64,000 nt of DNA. It comes from Zygnema cylindricum (taxonomy: Eukaryota > Streptophyta > Zygnematophyceae > Zygnematales > Zygnemataceae). This document shows, piece by piece, positions 1-10,625 of the stretch; positions within the stretch are counted from its first letter, which is position 1, and each line of letters opens with the position of its first letter. The stretch covers positions 1-64,000 of the forward strand of contig JBBHKE010003374.1 of NCBI GenBank assembly GCA_037447655.1, in the 5' to 3' direction. Both the position numbers and the translations under genes were made by a program. The notes beneath the pieces are model-generated. The model saw only the letters and a program-made list of their open reading frames with translations. It searched no databases and was not told the origin of the DNA.

Positions 1-253
1 CTGCCTGGGTGGCTGCATTTCTAAGGGAAAGTCAAAGTGGGGAATGTTATCCTAAACTACTATTCTAACTTTGCATTCTGTAGTGAAACTGAGCACACAG
101 AAAGTCTTATTTCACAGGGGTGAAGCTATAATGGGGTTTTGATTGTCAAGGTGTCAATCATTTGGGTTTATATTAACTTGGAGTCGGCACTATCTAGATT
201 AGCTTCCTTTGGACCTGCGAATTCAGTGTGGCAATGGAGCCCATAGAATTTCA
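1..253 (+). repeat. 3' end of a copia-type LTR (cut by window start)
   Basis: This stretch aligns base for base, with scattered changes, to 3813-4065 and 13713-13965, which are the last part of the LTR family described at 12779-13965. Homology stops exactly after AATTTCA, the same CA terminus as the other copies, and unrelated sequence follows. The upstream part of this LTR lies outside the window, so it could be a solo LTR or part of a full element. Confidence 0.75.
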
Positions 254-1108
254 GATGTGAGGTACAGTACACCGCCAATCGTTATTAGCGTAGAAGTTTC
301 TTTAGCTTATACAACGAATTACAGTGGTGTACGCTATTTAAGAATTTCCGATTTAAAAAAAAACATACATTCTAATTGTTTACTAGTGCTAATTTGGGTT
401 TTTGACATAAAGAAATGTCGGTTGCAAACCTGCTTACAGTAATAAAAGTAGCCTTACAATTTAATCCAAATCGTACGCCAATTAAAGTAGCCGTACAATT
501 TAATTCAAACTGTACGCCGTCACGTAACAGTGTAAATCATTCCAACGTACATGTCAGAATATTTCACCGCAATTAGGCGTCAACTATTCGCCGTTTAGTG
601 TACAATTTTGATAGAGTTGTACGAAGTGTAATTTGTACGGATGTATCGATTACGCAACTCTTGTTGGTCGCTTTTCCGTTTTACCTCGACATTGTACGTT
701 AATAAGGGTTCTTTACTCTAATAATGTCGCGACGTTTGTTTTATTAGTGTGAATTCATGCTAATATGTGTGTTAATTCTAAAAAGGACGCACTTCCGTTT
801 TTCTCCCTAACTTGTGACAGGTATTAGCGTTAATGTTATGATGTATTAGAGTAAAGTCTGATTCTAAATTGGTCCCAACTGTACAATCTCAGCAACCACC
901 TCGTCTCAAGCGTTTCGTGATTGGTCGCCCAAATCTACACGCGGACAATTTTATATCCACGCAATCATTACGACACCAGCACGACGTCACACCAAGCGCC
1001 CGTCATACCCGTCGCCATTCGAAAGCTGATCCGTAGATACCATTAGAAGCAGGCAGGTACCATGGCTCTTTCATGAAAATCGTCGGCCGCTTACCACATG
1101 CATACCCC
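254..1108. other. Non-coding stretch; one MITE end near 268, nothing else recognised
   Basis: AT-rich sequence with many GTACG/CGTAC words and no convincing ORF. Positions 268-291 carry TACACCGCCAATCGTTATTAG, one terminal repeat of the MITE family seen complete at 24164-24365. I find no matching inverted end, so this copy looks broken or strongly diverged. Confidence 0.5.
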
Positions 1109-2868
1109 CTCTCAAAACTGACGAAAAATTTGAAACTTTCCCGCCTTCTTTGTGCCGTCTAAAATATTTAGACAGCTTGCTAACACGCAAAATATTAAAA
1201 TTTAAATTTTGACAACCGAAAGTATGGGGAATGGTTTCCCTCCCTTTTTCCTACAATTGTATTTTTATTTGGTATATATATCCGACGTTTGGTCCAACAA
1301 TGGCACTGTCTTTCCGCATTTTTCAGTTACCTTGACTTTTGCTTCTCTATTATTTGCTTTGTATCATCTTTTGGCCAAAAAGTCAGCTCTATTATTTGCA
1401 ATATGTGACCTATTACTTCCCATATTACCATTTTTTTGCGGCAAAAAACACTGCTACGGCGAGTTAATTACCACCCTTAGCTGAAGAGGACATGGATTTT
1501 ACTGAAATCCAAGGACCAGACCCACCGAACGAAGGAATGGGATCACCCGACGTCGACCACCTCATGGAAGGCGCTGTTACGGGAAATTTCGGACCCACTG
1601 TGTGATAAATACGGGAATGTCCAGGTGTCGATCCGAAAAGTTCAACAAGTTTCAACGAAGGTTAGTCGACTTCGGGTAATCAAATGGATGATCGCCCATT
1701 GTCACGCGAATGGAAAGGATCTGCTCATCTCGAGGACTGTCAAGAAGTTTCTGCAACATTTTTTGGGGGTGTATCGTACAAGTAAGAGTTTTACCCATTG
1801 TCCTTACCTTTATGTAGTAACCCTCGGTTGCTTAATTTGTGTGTCGCTGTTTCCCATTGTTTGTAATTGAATTTTTCACATTGAATAATTTATAAATTGA
1901 TTACACCCCCCTCATATTGTATGTTTGTCCATGCCATATTGTTCCCCCTAACCATCTCGTGTCGTTATGATGGCTTGTTGTACAACGTCGTCCAATAGAT
2001 CTTTGCTGTGTGTTGAAACGTATGTACCGGCGACGACATAGTGTCGTCGCCTGAATGTGTGAATTTAAGGGTACTACATCCAAGTTCCGGCAAATGTTGG
2101 AGAAATCGAAAAGCGACGACAACGCGTCGTCGCCTTAACATTGGAAAATTCCAATAAAAATGTCGTCTCGTTAATCGTGTAGGCGTCAGTAAAACTTAAC
2201 ATCTAACGAAATGTCAAATAAGCGACGAGGTCCAGTATTGAACCCGCGTAGGATTCATTGTTTTTTATCATCGCCCCACCGTTGGAATTTTCAAACGCAT
2301 CGGGGAGGCGACGAAGTAATTTCGTGCATAGCCATTCGTAATGTAAGTATCCCGCGCACGAAAACGTTTATTTTTACGTAATTAAAATAGGGTTTTATGT
2401 TTGTACTGTTTACTGCCCCCTCCACTTTTCATAGCTGCGTTTTCTTCACTTCATTTTTACACGCTAATTTGAAGCTACGCTATGAAGGGCGGCAGCAAGC
2501 AAATTAGGCGACAATGTACTGTGATGGCTCTCATCGCTGTCGCTATCCTCCCCTTATTACGACGACCGCGTAAGAGTTAGCAAGGCAACGGAAGGCAGCA
2601 ATAGCGTTAGCCATTCGATGGGAAGGAGGAGAAAGGGAAGGGAACGAAAGGGAGGCATCTGTTGAGGTGAGTAGGGTGGAGGAGGTAAATGATGAGGGGG
2701 GAAAGGGAGAAAAGGCGACGGTTGAGGAGGGGGAGAAGGAAAGAGAGGCGGGGGAAGCAGTAGAGAAGAGGAAAAGGAGGGTAAGAAAGAAATGTAGGGT
2801 TTTTGATGAGAGGGAGGAGGAAAAAGGCGAGGTGGGGGGAGGGGGGACCCATTGACTGCGGAGGGGTG
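1109..2868 (+). mobile_element. Left module of large transposon-like unit, copy 1
   Basis: Nearly identical to 10626-12385 (constant offset of 9519 bases, only a few substitutions over more than 1 kb), so this is a recently duplicated repeat. It contains CG-rich palindromes at 2029-2051 and 2111-2136 (GGCGACGACA...TGTCGTCGCC type) that recur in the right half of the same unit. It ends in a purine-rich module that differs slightly between copies. A short reading frame at 1625-1870 is conserved in both. No transposase domain was recognised in this half. Calling it one unit with 4066-5921 is an inference from its collinear repetition. Confidence 0.7.
1625..1870 (+). CDS. Short unrecognised ORF in the left module (copy 1)
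   Basis: An 81-codon frame identical in protein to 11144-11389. Its first two thirds are polar and helix-like (motif KVQQVSTKVSRLRVIKWMI), and it runs into a donor-like GTAAGAG near 1780, so the real exon may end there. Identity between the copies reflects recent duplication and is not evidence of selection. It may be an N-terminal exon of the element's own gene. I do not recognise the domain. Confidence 0.25.
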   Translation: MSIRKVQQVSTKVSRLRVIKWMIAHCHANGKDLLISRTVKKFLQHFLGVYRTSKSFTHCPYLYVVTLGCLICVSLFPIVCN

Positions 2869-2879
2869 GGGGGAGGCGG

Positions 2880-3200
2880 TCCTTCCCTCTCTGAAATCTC
2901 CACTGTCAAATCTCTCTTTCAGACCCATTTTGACATGGCCGGTCTGGGTGAGCTCACTTATTATTTGGGCATTCAAGTTTCTCGAAATCGCTAGGCTCCC
3001 ACCCTCTCTCTCTCTCAAGAGACCTTTATCTCTGATCTTTTGGAACGGTTTGGCATGGCAGAGTGCTCCTCCCTTTCCACTCCTTTAGATGCCAATGCCC
3101 CTCTCCTCCCTTCCACTGACTCCCTTCTCTCCCCATCCCTCCATGCCACTTACCGCTGGATGGTCGGGGCCCTTATGTACGCCATGCACGCCACCCGCCC
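2880..3200 (+). pseudogene. Ty1/copia reverse transcriptase to RNase H linker fragment
   Basis: Plus-strand reading gives the conserved copia stretch after the YVDD box: FDMAGLGELTYYLGIQVSR, later STPLDANAPL, then YRWMVGALMYAMHATRP. One in-frame TAG follows the SRNR residues, and both ends are cut abruptly, so it is a dead fragment of about 105 codons. It belongs to a different copia family from the element at 6939-10620: the orientation is opposite and the sequence clearly differs. It sits where copy 2 of the large repeat instead has LTR fragments, and abuts the truncated LTR at 3200. Confidence 0.85.
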
Positions 3201-4065
3201 AATTCATTTAACGACGTGAAAAAATTCTTAGTACATAGATACAGTTTAGAGTAGTACGGTTTACGATACTTCTCAAATTTAATACCGCACATTTGTTTCG
3301 ACGGCTAAACAAATACCGCGCACCAATTTTCGACGGCTATAATTTAATGTCGGTTTAAATCTGACGGCCACGATAGATGCCGAGATCACGGAGTAGTTTT
3401 TTCGCGGTTTGCGGTCATCGCCACGTCAATTGAAACGTGGCAATATTACATTGGCTTGCGGCTTATCCAGGGATAATTGGAACAAATCTGGATATGGCAC
3501 TTGTCGACATTTTGGCCATGTCGTACGATGGCCATACAAAAGGTACACCGACACCTGTACCTTTATGTACCTTTATGTACTTTACAGTCTTGTTATTGGT
3601 TTGTACCTTAGTACTAGGGGGCTTAGAGAGGGGTTTTAGGACTTAGAATATTTCTGGTAGGTAGCTGTCTCTCCCAGAGAGCACCTTGTATAAATGGCAA
3701 ACTTTGGCCAGCCATAACTATCAATTCAATTGACCAATTTCAGTGATTCTTTTTGTTGAGAACTCAAGAGAGGCAAAGCTACACAGCGGTGTATTCGGTC
3801 AGAGTTTTTTGCCTGCCTGGGTGGCTACATTTCTAAGGGAAAGTCAAAGTGGGTGAATGTGTCCAAATCTCATATTCTAACTTTGCATTCTGTTGTGGAA
3901 CTGAGCACACATGAAGTCTTATTTCACAGGGGGTGAAGTTGTTATGGGGTTCTGATTGTCAAGGGGTCAATCGTTTGGGTTTATATTTACTTGGAGTTGG
4001 CACTATCTAGATTAGCTTCTTTTGATTTGCGAATTATGTGTGGCAATGTAGCCCATAGAATTTCA
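3200..4065 (+). repeat. 5'-truncated LTR of the TGTTGA...TTTCA family
   Basis: Nearly identical to 13100-13965 (offset 9900; only a few differences). It lacks the first roughly 320 bases that the copy at 12779 has, because the copia fragment at 2880-3200 joins here. It contains a TATA-like CTTGTATAAATGGC at 3686-3699, the expected LTR promoter position. It ends in AGAATTTCA at 4065, the same terminus as the other LTR copies. Flanking AGGAG follows. Confidence 0.8.
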
Positions 4066-4249
4066 AGGAGACGGCGTTTGATGAGGAAGGAAGGGGAAAA
4101 GGGGCGATGGTTGAGGGAAGTGAGGCGGGAGGAAGAGTGAAGAGGAGGAAGATAATAAAATGGAAAAAAATGGTTTTTCATGAGAGGGAGGAGGGGGAGG
4201 GAGTGAGGCACAAAAAACGTTAGAGAGGAGGAGGGAAATAAAGCGTGGA

Positions 4250-5190
4250 AAACGAAAAGTTAGTCATTGGAGTGACGAAGATTACATCCCCTCGACTTCT
4301 TTTAGCGATGAGAGCTTTGTGGATGGGGAGGAACCGCCGATTGAGAATCAAGGCCTCGAGGTAGAACATCCCACAGATATTGGTGTATGGAAGGATGTGG
4401 ATGAGCCCGCCACCAAGGACGAGCAAAGTCCGTATAGCGAGAGACGACACCAAGAGGATGAACACGCGGATGATGACGACGTCTTCGAGGCGCCTCCATC
4501 ACCGAATAGGGAGAGAGGTGTTGTACTGGGAAATCCATGTCCTCAATCTCCCTACCGAGTTTAAAATCCGGATTGGATTTTTCTTCCGCCCACGAGAGAG
4601 GAGGACATGGACAGTTTTGTGCCTCGGGCCGAGCACTACATTCCGGGGGCCGAATGGCCTGAACACTGGAGGTACGGTGAACCTCGCTCCCTAAACCCGA
4701 GGGAAAACCCGCGTCCGGAAATTCTAGACACCCCCTCGTATGTTCCCGCTCATCCGACGTGGCTCTTCATAGACGGTGACGACCGAGGCTCGACGTTCAC
4801 CCACATACAACAATTCGATCCGGCGGATCCACGACATACATGGATTGTTCACGACGAGTGTGGTTTTCGGGTGAATGTTCCCCACTTATTGCGACTTTAT
4901 CATCCGCGGGATCCCCGTCTACACGCCGTCCTAAAGTATTGTCAAAAAACTCCGAAGGTAATGTCTTTGCATGCGGCTCGTACCTCGGTTCTACGTAAGT
5001 TCCGAAATGTTCATGTGAGGCGACCGCGTTTATGCGAAATCCCACGGGTTCGGCGTCCGATCACCCCACCTCCACCACCGACAGAAGAGGAATGGCGACG
5101 AATAATCGCGGCACTCACTGAGCAATTAACCGCCCAACAAGAACAAATGCCGATGCTCACTCGGGAGTTGTCTCAAAAAAAATTGCGGTT
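4250..5190 (+). pseudogene. Transposon ORF with coiled-coil tail, copy 1 (one in-frame stop)
   Basis: Frames 4319-4561 and 4607-5206 are in the same phase, separated by a single TAA at 4562-4564, so they read as one protein with one stop; the same TAA is in copy 2. The first part is very acidic (DEHADDDDVFEAPPSP). The middle has conserved-looking HTWIVHDECGFRVNVPHLLRLYHP. The C-terminal 45 residues are a heptad-like helix (EEEWRRIIAALTEQLTAQQEQ). A donor-like GTATGT near 5197 and the acceptor before 5603 suggest it is the 5' exon of the transposase gene that follows. I recognise no named domain. Role in the element is inferred only from position. Confidence 0.5.
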
Positions 5191-5329
5191 ATCGGTATGT
5201 ATGTAATTAGCAAATTATTTCTTCTATCCTTTTATTCTTATGTTGTCGTCGCTAACCCACACACTCACAAAGTTTTTTTTTAATATTCTCCGAGCCTGTT
5301 CAATATAGCTACGACAGTGGTTCATCCGT

Positions 5330-5545
5330 AAGCAGCGATGAATTTCAGTCGTCGCCAAACCATGATTCTTAGAGCAGTCATGTTTTACGCCATTCAACGA
5401 CGATAACTGTTCGTCGCTGAATTAGCGACGACAGATTGTTGTCCCCTAATTCACCAACGAGGCCCAATTCAACGACAAGCATCTGTCGTCGTTCAATTAG
5501 GCGACGACAATCTGTCGTCGCTAATTTAGCGACGACCAACCTAAT
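5330..5545. repeat. Cluster of GCGACGAC / GTCGTCGC palindromes
   Basis: Repeated inverted motifs such as AGGCGACGACAATCTGTCGTCGCT and TTAGCGACGACA, about six in 210 bases. The same motif class recurs at 2029-2136, 11548-11655, 15225-15415 and 17750-17890, always inside the two large units. Subterminal transposase-binding repeats look like this in several plant DNA transposons; that role here is inference. Confidence 0.6.
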
Positions 5546-5602
5546 TCAATTATTCATCTTCATAATAATTCAGTCACTATTTTTTTTTTCTTTCATTACT
5601 CC

Positions 5603-5921
5603 AATCGCATAGTACCACAAGGCGAGGCGGTGGTGGGTAGAAAGGGTGGCGCTACTCAAAGGGATAAGGGAGACTACTCTCACCTTATCGTCCGCGGGAT
5701 TTGGAAAGAGAAGTGTGGCGGTAACGAAGGTATTACCGGGAAGGGGAAGGAAAGAGTTACCATGGGTTGTCAAGGTTCACGAGGAACTAGTGGAAGAATT
5801 CTTCCAATTCCAAAAGGCGAGATTGAAAATGTCGACTGTCATTGTGGGAAAAATGGCAAATCACATCATCGCCGATATCAAGAAGGAGGGTGCGCCGGAT
5901 TTTACCGACGAGAATGTTGAA
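5603..5921 (+). pseudogene. Pogo-like transposase, N-terminal exon, copy 1 (interrupted by copia LTR)
   Basis: After an acceptor-like ATCGCATAG the frame is open to 5921 and reads ARRWWVERVALLKGIRE, then LPWVVKVHEELVEEFF and MANHIIADIKKEGAPDF. The homologous exon in copy 2 (from 15478) continues into the helix-turn-helix and DDE region of a pogo/DDE_1 transposase. Here the sequence stops at GTTGAA|TGTAATTC, where the copia LTR at 5922-6925 begins; copy 2 shows the uninterrupted site. The gene is therefore split by insertion and the downstream part is absent. Confidence 0.7.
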
Positions 5922-6925
5922 TGTAATTCTGTGTCCCCCATTGGAACACTGAATTTAGGAAGCCTCTAGGTAAATTTTGGCTAGCCCTCTTTCAATTTGA
6001 ATCACTGCTACCCTAGCAGGCAAATAGACAATCTAATTACACCCCTGTGCAGTTTGGACTCCCTTGAGTTCACAACAAAAAGAATCACTGAAAACACCCA
6101 ATCAGGCGAATGATTATCAAGTGGCAAACATGCCAATACTTATACAAGCTTGTTGTGAGAGAGGCGGCTACCTCCTCAATCCTCTAAGTCCTAAACCCCT
6201 CTCACAACCCCTATTTACTGATGTACGAACCAATTTGAAGACTGTATAGTACAGAAAGTTACTATGGCCAATGTACTATCTGTACGGCTTGTGTACGACA
6301 AGGCCATAGAGTGGACCCTTGTCTCCTTCGGACTCGCCCTCATGCTCTCCCGGATTCCCGCTTCCCAAATATATCCTGCCACGTGTCGCCAAGTCAGGTC
6401 ACGTCCAAAAACCGCCAAGACAACCATTCAGGGATCGCGGCAATGATGCGGGCCGTCGGATCAATATTGGCTTTTAATGTTCGTCGTCCAAAATAACAAA
6501 TGTTCGGTACATTTGTTTCGTGCGCACTAAAACTTTAACTAGTTTCTATGTTCTTAATTTATTATTCCGTTGAACGAATTAATGATCTTGCTAATGTTTA
6601 AATAGCTATCAAACCCTATGTATCCTAAGGGACTAGTACGACAGAGCGGTAAGAGCTGACCTCTACGCCTCGCTCTGCCGGTCGGAGGTTCAAGTCCTGC
6701 CGGACTCAACCTTTTTGTTGAGAATGACTTAGGTCACTCTTTAGTCTTGCCTATGGAGCTGAGGCAGCCATGGCTCCACCGCCCTCTCTCTCTTCTTCAA
6801 TGACTACAACAAGTATGGGGGGCTAGAGAGAGAACGTGGAGGCAGGCTGCCTGTGCTTTGTCTTTTATTTATCTTACCTAATTTAAGACCTAGAAAATAC
6901 CTTCCCTAAATCAGTGATTTCAACA
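5922..6925 (-). repeat. 3' LTR of the copia element
   Basis: On the minus strand the LTR starts TGTTGAAATC directly after a polypurine tract (6926-6939) and the pol stop codon, and ends CAGAATTACA at 5922, giving canonical TG...CA ends over 1004 bases. It aligns throughout with the LTR at 12779-13965, though clearly diverged: the shared TTTTCTAGGTCT, GAGCCATGGCTGCC, tRNA-like segment, TATAAG box and AGAATTWCA terminus keep the same order. The 5' LTR partner is missing, since the element is cut at about 10620. Confidence 0.85.
6633..6713 (+). other. tRNA-like segment inside the LTR (antisense to the LTR)
   Basis: Plus-strand sequence has an A-box-like CGACAGAGCGG (6639-6649) and a perfect B-box GGTTCAAGTCC (6687-6697), 37 bases apart. 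The acceptor arms do not pair as a 7-bp stem, so this is not a functional tRNA gene but a tRNA-derived, potentially Pol III-competent segment. Diverged versions lie at the same place in two other LTR copies (12407-12488 and 12975-13050). Confidence 0.6.
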
Positions 6926-6939
6926 CTCCCCTTATTTTC
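6926..6939 (-). promoter_or_regulatory. Polypurine tract (plus-strand primer) of the copia element
   Basis: Minus strand reads GAAAATAAGGGGAG immediately before the LTR start TGTTGA and right after the pol stop TAG (6939-6941). This is the classic position and composition of the tract that primes second-strand synthesis in LTR retrotransposons. Confidence 0.75.
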
Positions 6940-9900
6940 TAGTCTAATTTCCGTTTCTTTTTTAAACCACACTTTTTTCTACAATATTTTAACTTGCGAG
7001 ATGGCACAGGTTTTGTCATCATATCAGCCACCATTTCCCCATCACCCCTATACACCAGATTCACAATTTTGTTTTCAACTTTTTCCCTCACAAAACTGAA
7101 CCTATATCCATATGCTTAGCTTTGAAATGATGTTTTGGATTGGCCGCAATTGCAATTGCAGCCCGATTATCACAAAATACTTCATGCACTCCCTTCTTCA
7201 TATACCCCCCGATTATCACAAAATACTTCATGCACTCCTTTCTTCATATACCCCCCGATTATCACAAAATACTTCATGCACTCCCTTCTTCATATACCCC
7301 AGTTCTTGCAATAAAGACTTCACCCACATCAGCTCTTTCAGAGCAGAATAAGAGGCCATGTATTCAGCCTCCATAGTGGACTGAGCAACCACCTTTTGTT
7401 GCTTTTTACTCTAGCAGCAAGCACCTTCCACCACATACAACACATACACTGAAGTGCATCTTCTCATAGGTGCATCCCCATCATTGGCATCACTCCAAGT
7501 AGTGATGTCAGTGTGCTCCCCTCCAAAGTGTAACGATAAATCTTTGGTTCCTACCAAGTATCTCATGACTCTCTTGGCTGTCTCCCAGTCTCTCTTCCTA
7601 GGATCATTGAGACTCCTACTGAGGACTCCGACTGATGCCGCTATGTTTGGTCTAGTACAATTCAAAAAGTAAATCAAGCTTCCTACAACATGTTTGTAAG
7701 GAATAGAATTCATAAACTGCCTCTCTTCTAGACTCATCTGATCATCTAGTATCATCACTCCTTCTACACTCCCATCACTTACTTTCTTCAAGTCCATGGG
7801 AGTGGTACAATTGTTTGCCTTTTCCATCTGAAATATCTCAAGCATATTTCCGATAGCTTCTTTCAGAGTAAGTTTGATGATCCTCTTCCCCCTATCCCTT
7901 TCCATATGAATTCCCAGAATGTATTTAGCCTCTCCTAAATCCTTCATGTCAAATCTTCTCCTAAGATCTTTCTTTAGCTTATTGATATTTTTCATACACT
8001 TACTTAACACTAGCAAATCATCCACATAAATTGCAAAAAAAATCACACCATTCTCATTCTCAAACATATAAATAGAATGGTCAGAACTGATCCGAATATA
8101 TCCCAGATCGGTGAGGAACACATCTAGTTTCTTGTTCCATTGTCTGGGAGCCTGGTTCAGTCCATATAAGGACTTTATGAGCCTGCAGACTTTGCTCTCC
8201 TCTCCTTCCTCTACAAAACCCTCTGGTTGCCGCATGAAGATTTCATCCTCTAGTTGACCGTTGAGGAAGGCGGTCTTGATATCCATCTGGTGAATTTCCA
8301 TGTTTTTCGCTGCTGCTAGGCTAAGGAGAATCCTTAGAGATGGGAACCGAACCACAAGTGCAAAGGTCTCCTCATAATCTATCCCTTCTTTTTGGGTGAA
8401 CCCCTTTGCTACCAACCGAGCCTTATATAACTCTCAATGGTATTATCTGGGTTCAGCTTCAGTTTAAATACCCATTTGCACCTGATAGGCTTTGTGACTG
8501 GAGGAGAGTCCACCAGCTCCCAAGTGTTAGCCTTCATAATTGAAGTTATCGCATCATTTATGGCTCTAACTCATCTATCACTCTCCAGACTGTCCATTGC
8601 CTCCGAGTATGACTGAGGCTCATCTGGGTGAGATAACTTTGTTACCTTGTGAGTAGCCTGTTTTTCTTGTAGTCGTTTGTTGCTCCTCCGTCCTCCTTCA
8701 AAGTTCGAAGCTGAATTGGAAAGAAGTCTTGGATTCCTCCGCACTGTCTCTTCAGCTCCCCTATCGATGGAAGTCGGTTCTAGCTCTACTTCCTCTCTCT
8801 CTTCAGAGTGTGTAGAAATATGAGGAGATTTTGAGATATCTCCCCCATCTTTGATCTCCCCTGAATCTTCAATCATGTTTTCACTAGTGTCCATTCTGGG
8901 AAGATCTAAGTCCTCCTCACTCTCGCACTCAAAATTGATTTTGATTTTCTTAGTGTATTTGAAGGGATCAAAAGACTTCCCTTCATCTATGACAACTATA
9001 TGCTTTACCAGAATGATATCTTGTTTAGCTAAGTCATAGACTCTATATCCCTTGACATCCTCAGCATATCCCACAAAGTATCCCGATTTCCCTTTAACAT
9101 CTAGTTTCCAGTTTTTCTTATCTCTGTCAAGACTGTAAACTTGACTACCGAATACTTTCAAGTGAGAAATATTCGGTTTCCTTCCAACCCATTTCTCACA
9201 AGGTGTCATTTCTTTAACGGCTGTAGTGAGGACTTTATTGTTAATGTAATTAGCGAAGTTCATGGCTTCTGCCCAAAATCTTCTTCCTATTTTCTTATTT
9301 GCCAACATACTACACACACTATCTCCCAAAGTCCGGTTCAACCTCTCAACTACCCCATTTTGTTCTGGATTATTTGGTACAATTTTTTGATGCTGAATTA
9401 CCTCATCTCTCAAGTATTTTTCAAACTGGTTAGAGGTGTACTCTCCCCCATTATCACTTGTTATTCTCTTAATGGGGGTTCCGTGCAAATTTTAACTCCA
9501 GGCTTGGTATTCTTTGAAGTACTTTGGTGTTTCAGACTTTGTTTTCAGCAAGTAGACTCTAGAATATCTTGACCAATCATCAGTAATTCTCAGCATATAC
9601 CTCTTCCCCCAAACCAAAGGTACTCTTGCTGGTCCCCAAATATGTGTGTGGACAAGATCTAGTATTTTCTCACCTCTATATGTTGCGGTTTTGGGAAAGG
9701 GAAGTCTGTGAGCCTTACCTTGGGCACAACCACTACAATCATCCATCATTTTATTATCCCCAAACTGAATGCCTTCTACTACACCCAACTTCTTCATTTC
9801 CCTCAGTCTATCAAAATGCACATGCCCCAACCGCTTATGCCATATCATCAAGCTCGACACCACCATAGTAAGCACTCTTCTTTTCATTGCTCAGGTTAAG

Positions 9901-10620
9901 CTTAAACATTCCTTGGCTACCCTTATCTGCTGCGAAGTAGACTTCGTCTTGGTACTTAGCTGTATAGACTCCCTTTTCTAGAAAAGGTATCAAAATCCTT
10001 GTCATCTAATACACAAGTAGACACAAGATTTTTACTCTGCTGAGGAATGTAGAGCACATCTGAAAAGGTGAGTATGGAAGTCTTACCCTCCACTAAAACT
10101 TTCAAATCTACCGAGCCCACAAGATCTGTGGTAACTACTCTCCTATCCCCATACTCTATTTCTACAGTAGGGATCTTTTTTAGCTTAGTGAAGAGATGTC
10201 TGTCACTGCACATATGCATGGATGCACCTGAATCGATGATCCATCCTTCATCTGGAGCTTCCCAAATGGCTCCAAAGGCACATTTTTGTTTCCGAGGAAT
10301 CTCCGTCACCTCCAAGTTCTCGTCAAGGAGAAGCTCCCCATCCTCCTCATTGGAAAAATCGTCCTCCTCGATCTCTCTTTTCACTCGTATGACCACAAGT
10401 GCCTTCTTCTTCCCTTCGGAAGAACCCCGTCATCGGTTTTCTTGGAGCCTTAGCTCCGATAGCTTGCTGCAATCAGCTATGAAGTGTCCCAACTTTTTGG
10501 AGAAATGGCAAAGACCCTTTGGAGGCCTAGGTTCTCCAGATTGATTCCCTTTGAAGCTGTTGTAAGGCTTTTTCGGGTCCTTCCTCCACCGGTCTGTTCT
10601 AGCAGCTAGAGCTTGAATGC
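6939..10620 (-). pseudogene. Ty1/copia gag-pol remnant (nucleocapsid, protease, integrase, RT, RNase H)
   Basis: Order on the minus strand is that of Ty1/copia. The gag zinc knuckle is near 10480 (CHFSKKLGHFIADC, with the second Cys replaced by Ser). Aspartic protease WIIDSGAS lies near 10240. Integrase follows, with its HHCC finger (HKRLGH...CSGCAQGK) near 9730-9850. Its first catalytic Asp looks replaced by His (LVHTHIWGP), while SDNGGEY and NGVVERLNR keep the other two acidic residues. RT (IYVDDLL near 8025) and RNase H (SDAND near 7475; EAEYMA near 7365) complete it, with the end at 6939. In-frame stops lie at 10430, 9492, 8571 and 7411, with frameshifts near 9975, 9890 and 8420 and a 46-bp triplication at 7165. 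The 5' part of gag and the 5' LTR are missing. Certainly inactive. Confidence 0.95.
7165..7302. repeat. 46-bp tandem triplication in the copia RNase H region
   Basis: GATTATCACAAAATACTTCA starts at 7165, 7211 and 7257, each unit 46 bases with one or two changes. The unit spans the conserved FCDNR codons of RNase H. As 46 is not a multiple of three, each extra unit shifts the reading frame. Confidence 0.9.
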
Positions 10621-10625
10621 TCTTT

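Noticed and set aside
4797-5045. Minus-strand ORF opposite the coiled-coil transposon ORF
   Set aside because: Shadow frame: it vanishes in copy 2, whereas the plus-strand frame stays open.
6633-6713. A functional tRNA gene
   Set aside because: The B-box is perfect, but no 7-bp acceptor stem or clean anticodon arm can be formed, and diverged copies sit at the same place in other LTRs.
9141-9572. Plus-strand ORFs across the copia region (e.g. 9141-9572, 10068-10544)
   Set aside because: Antisense shadows of copia integrase and protease coding sequence.
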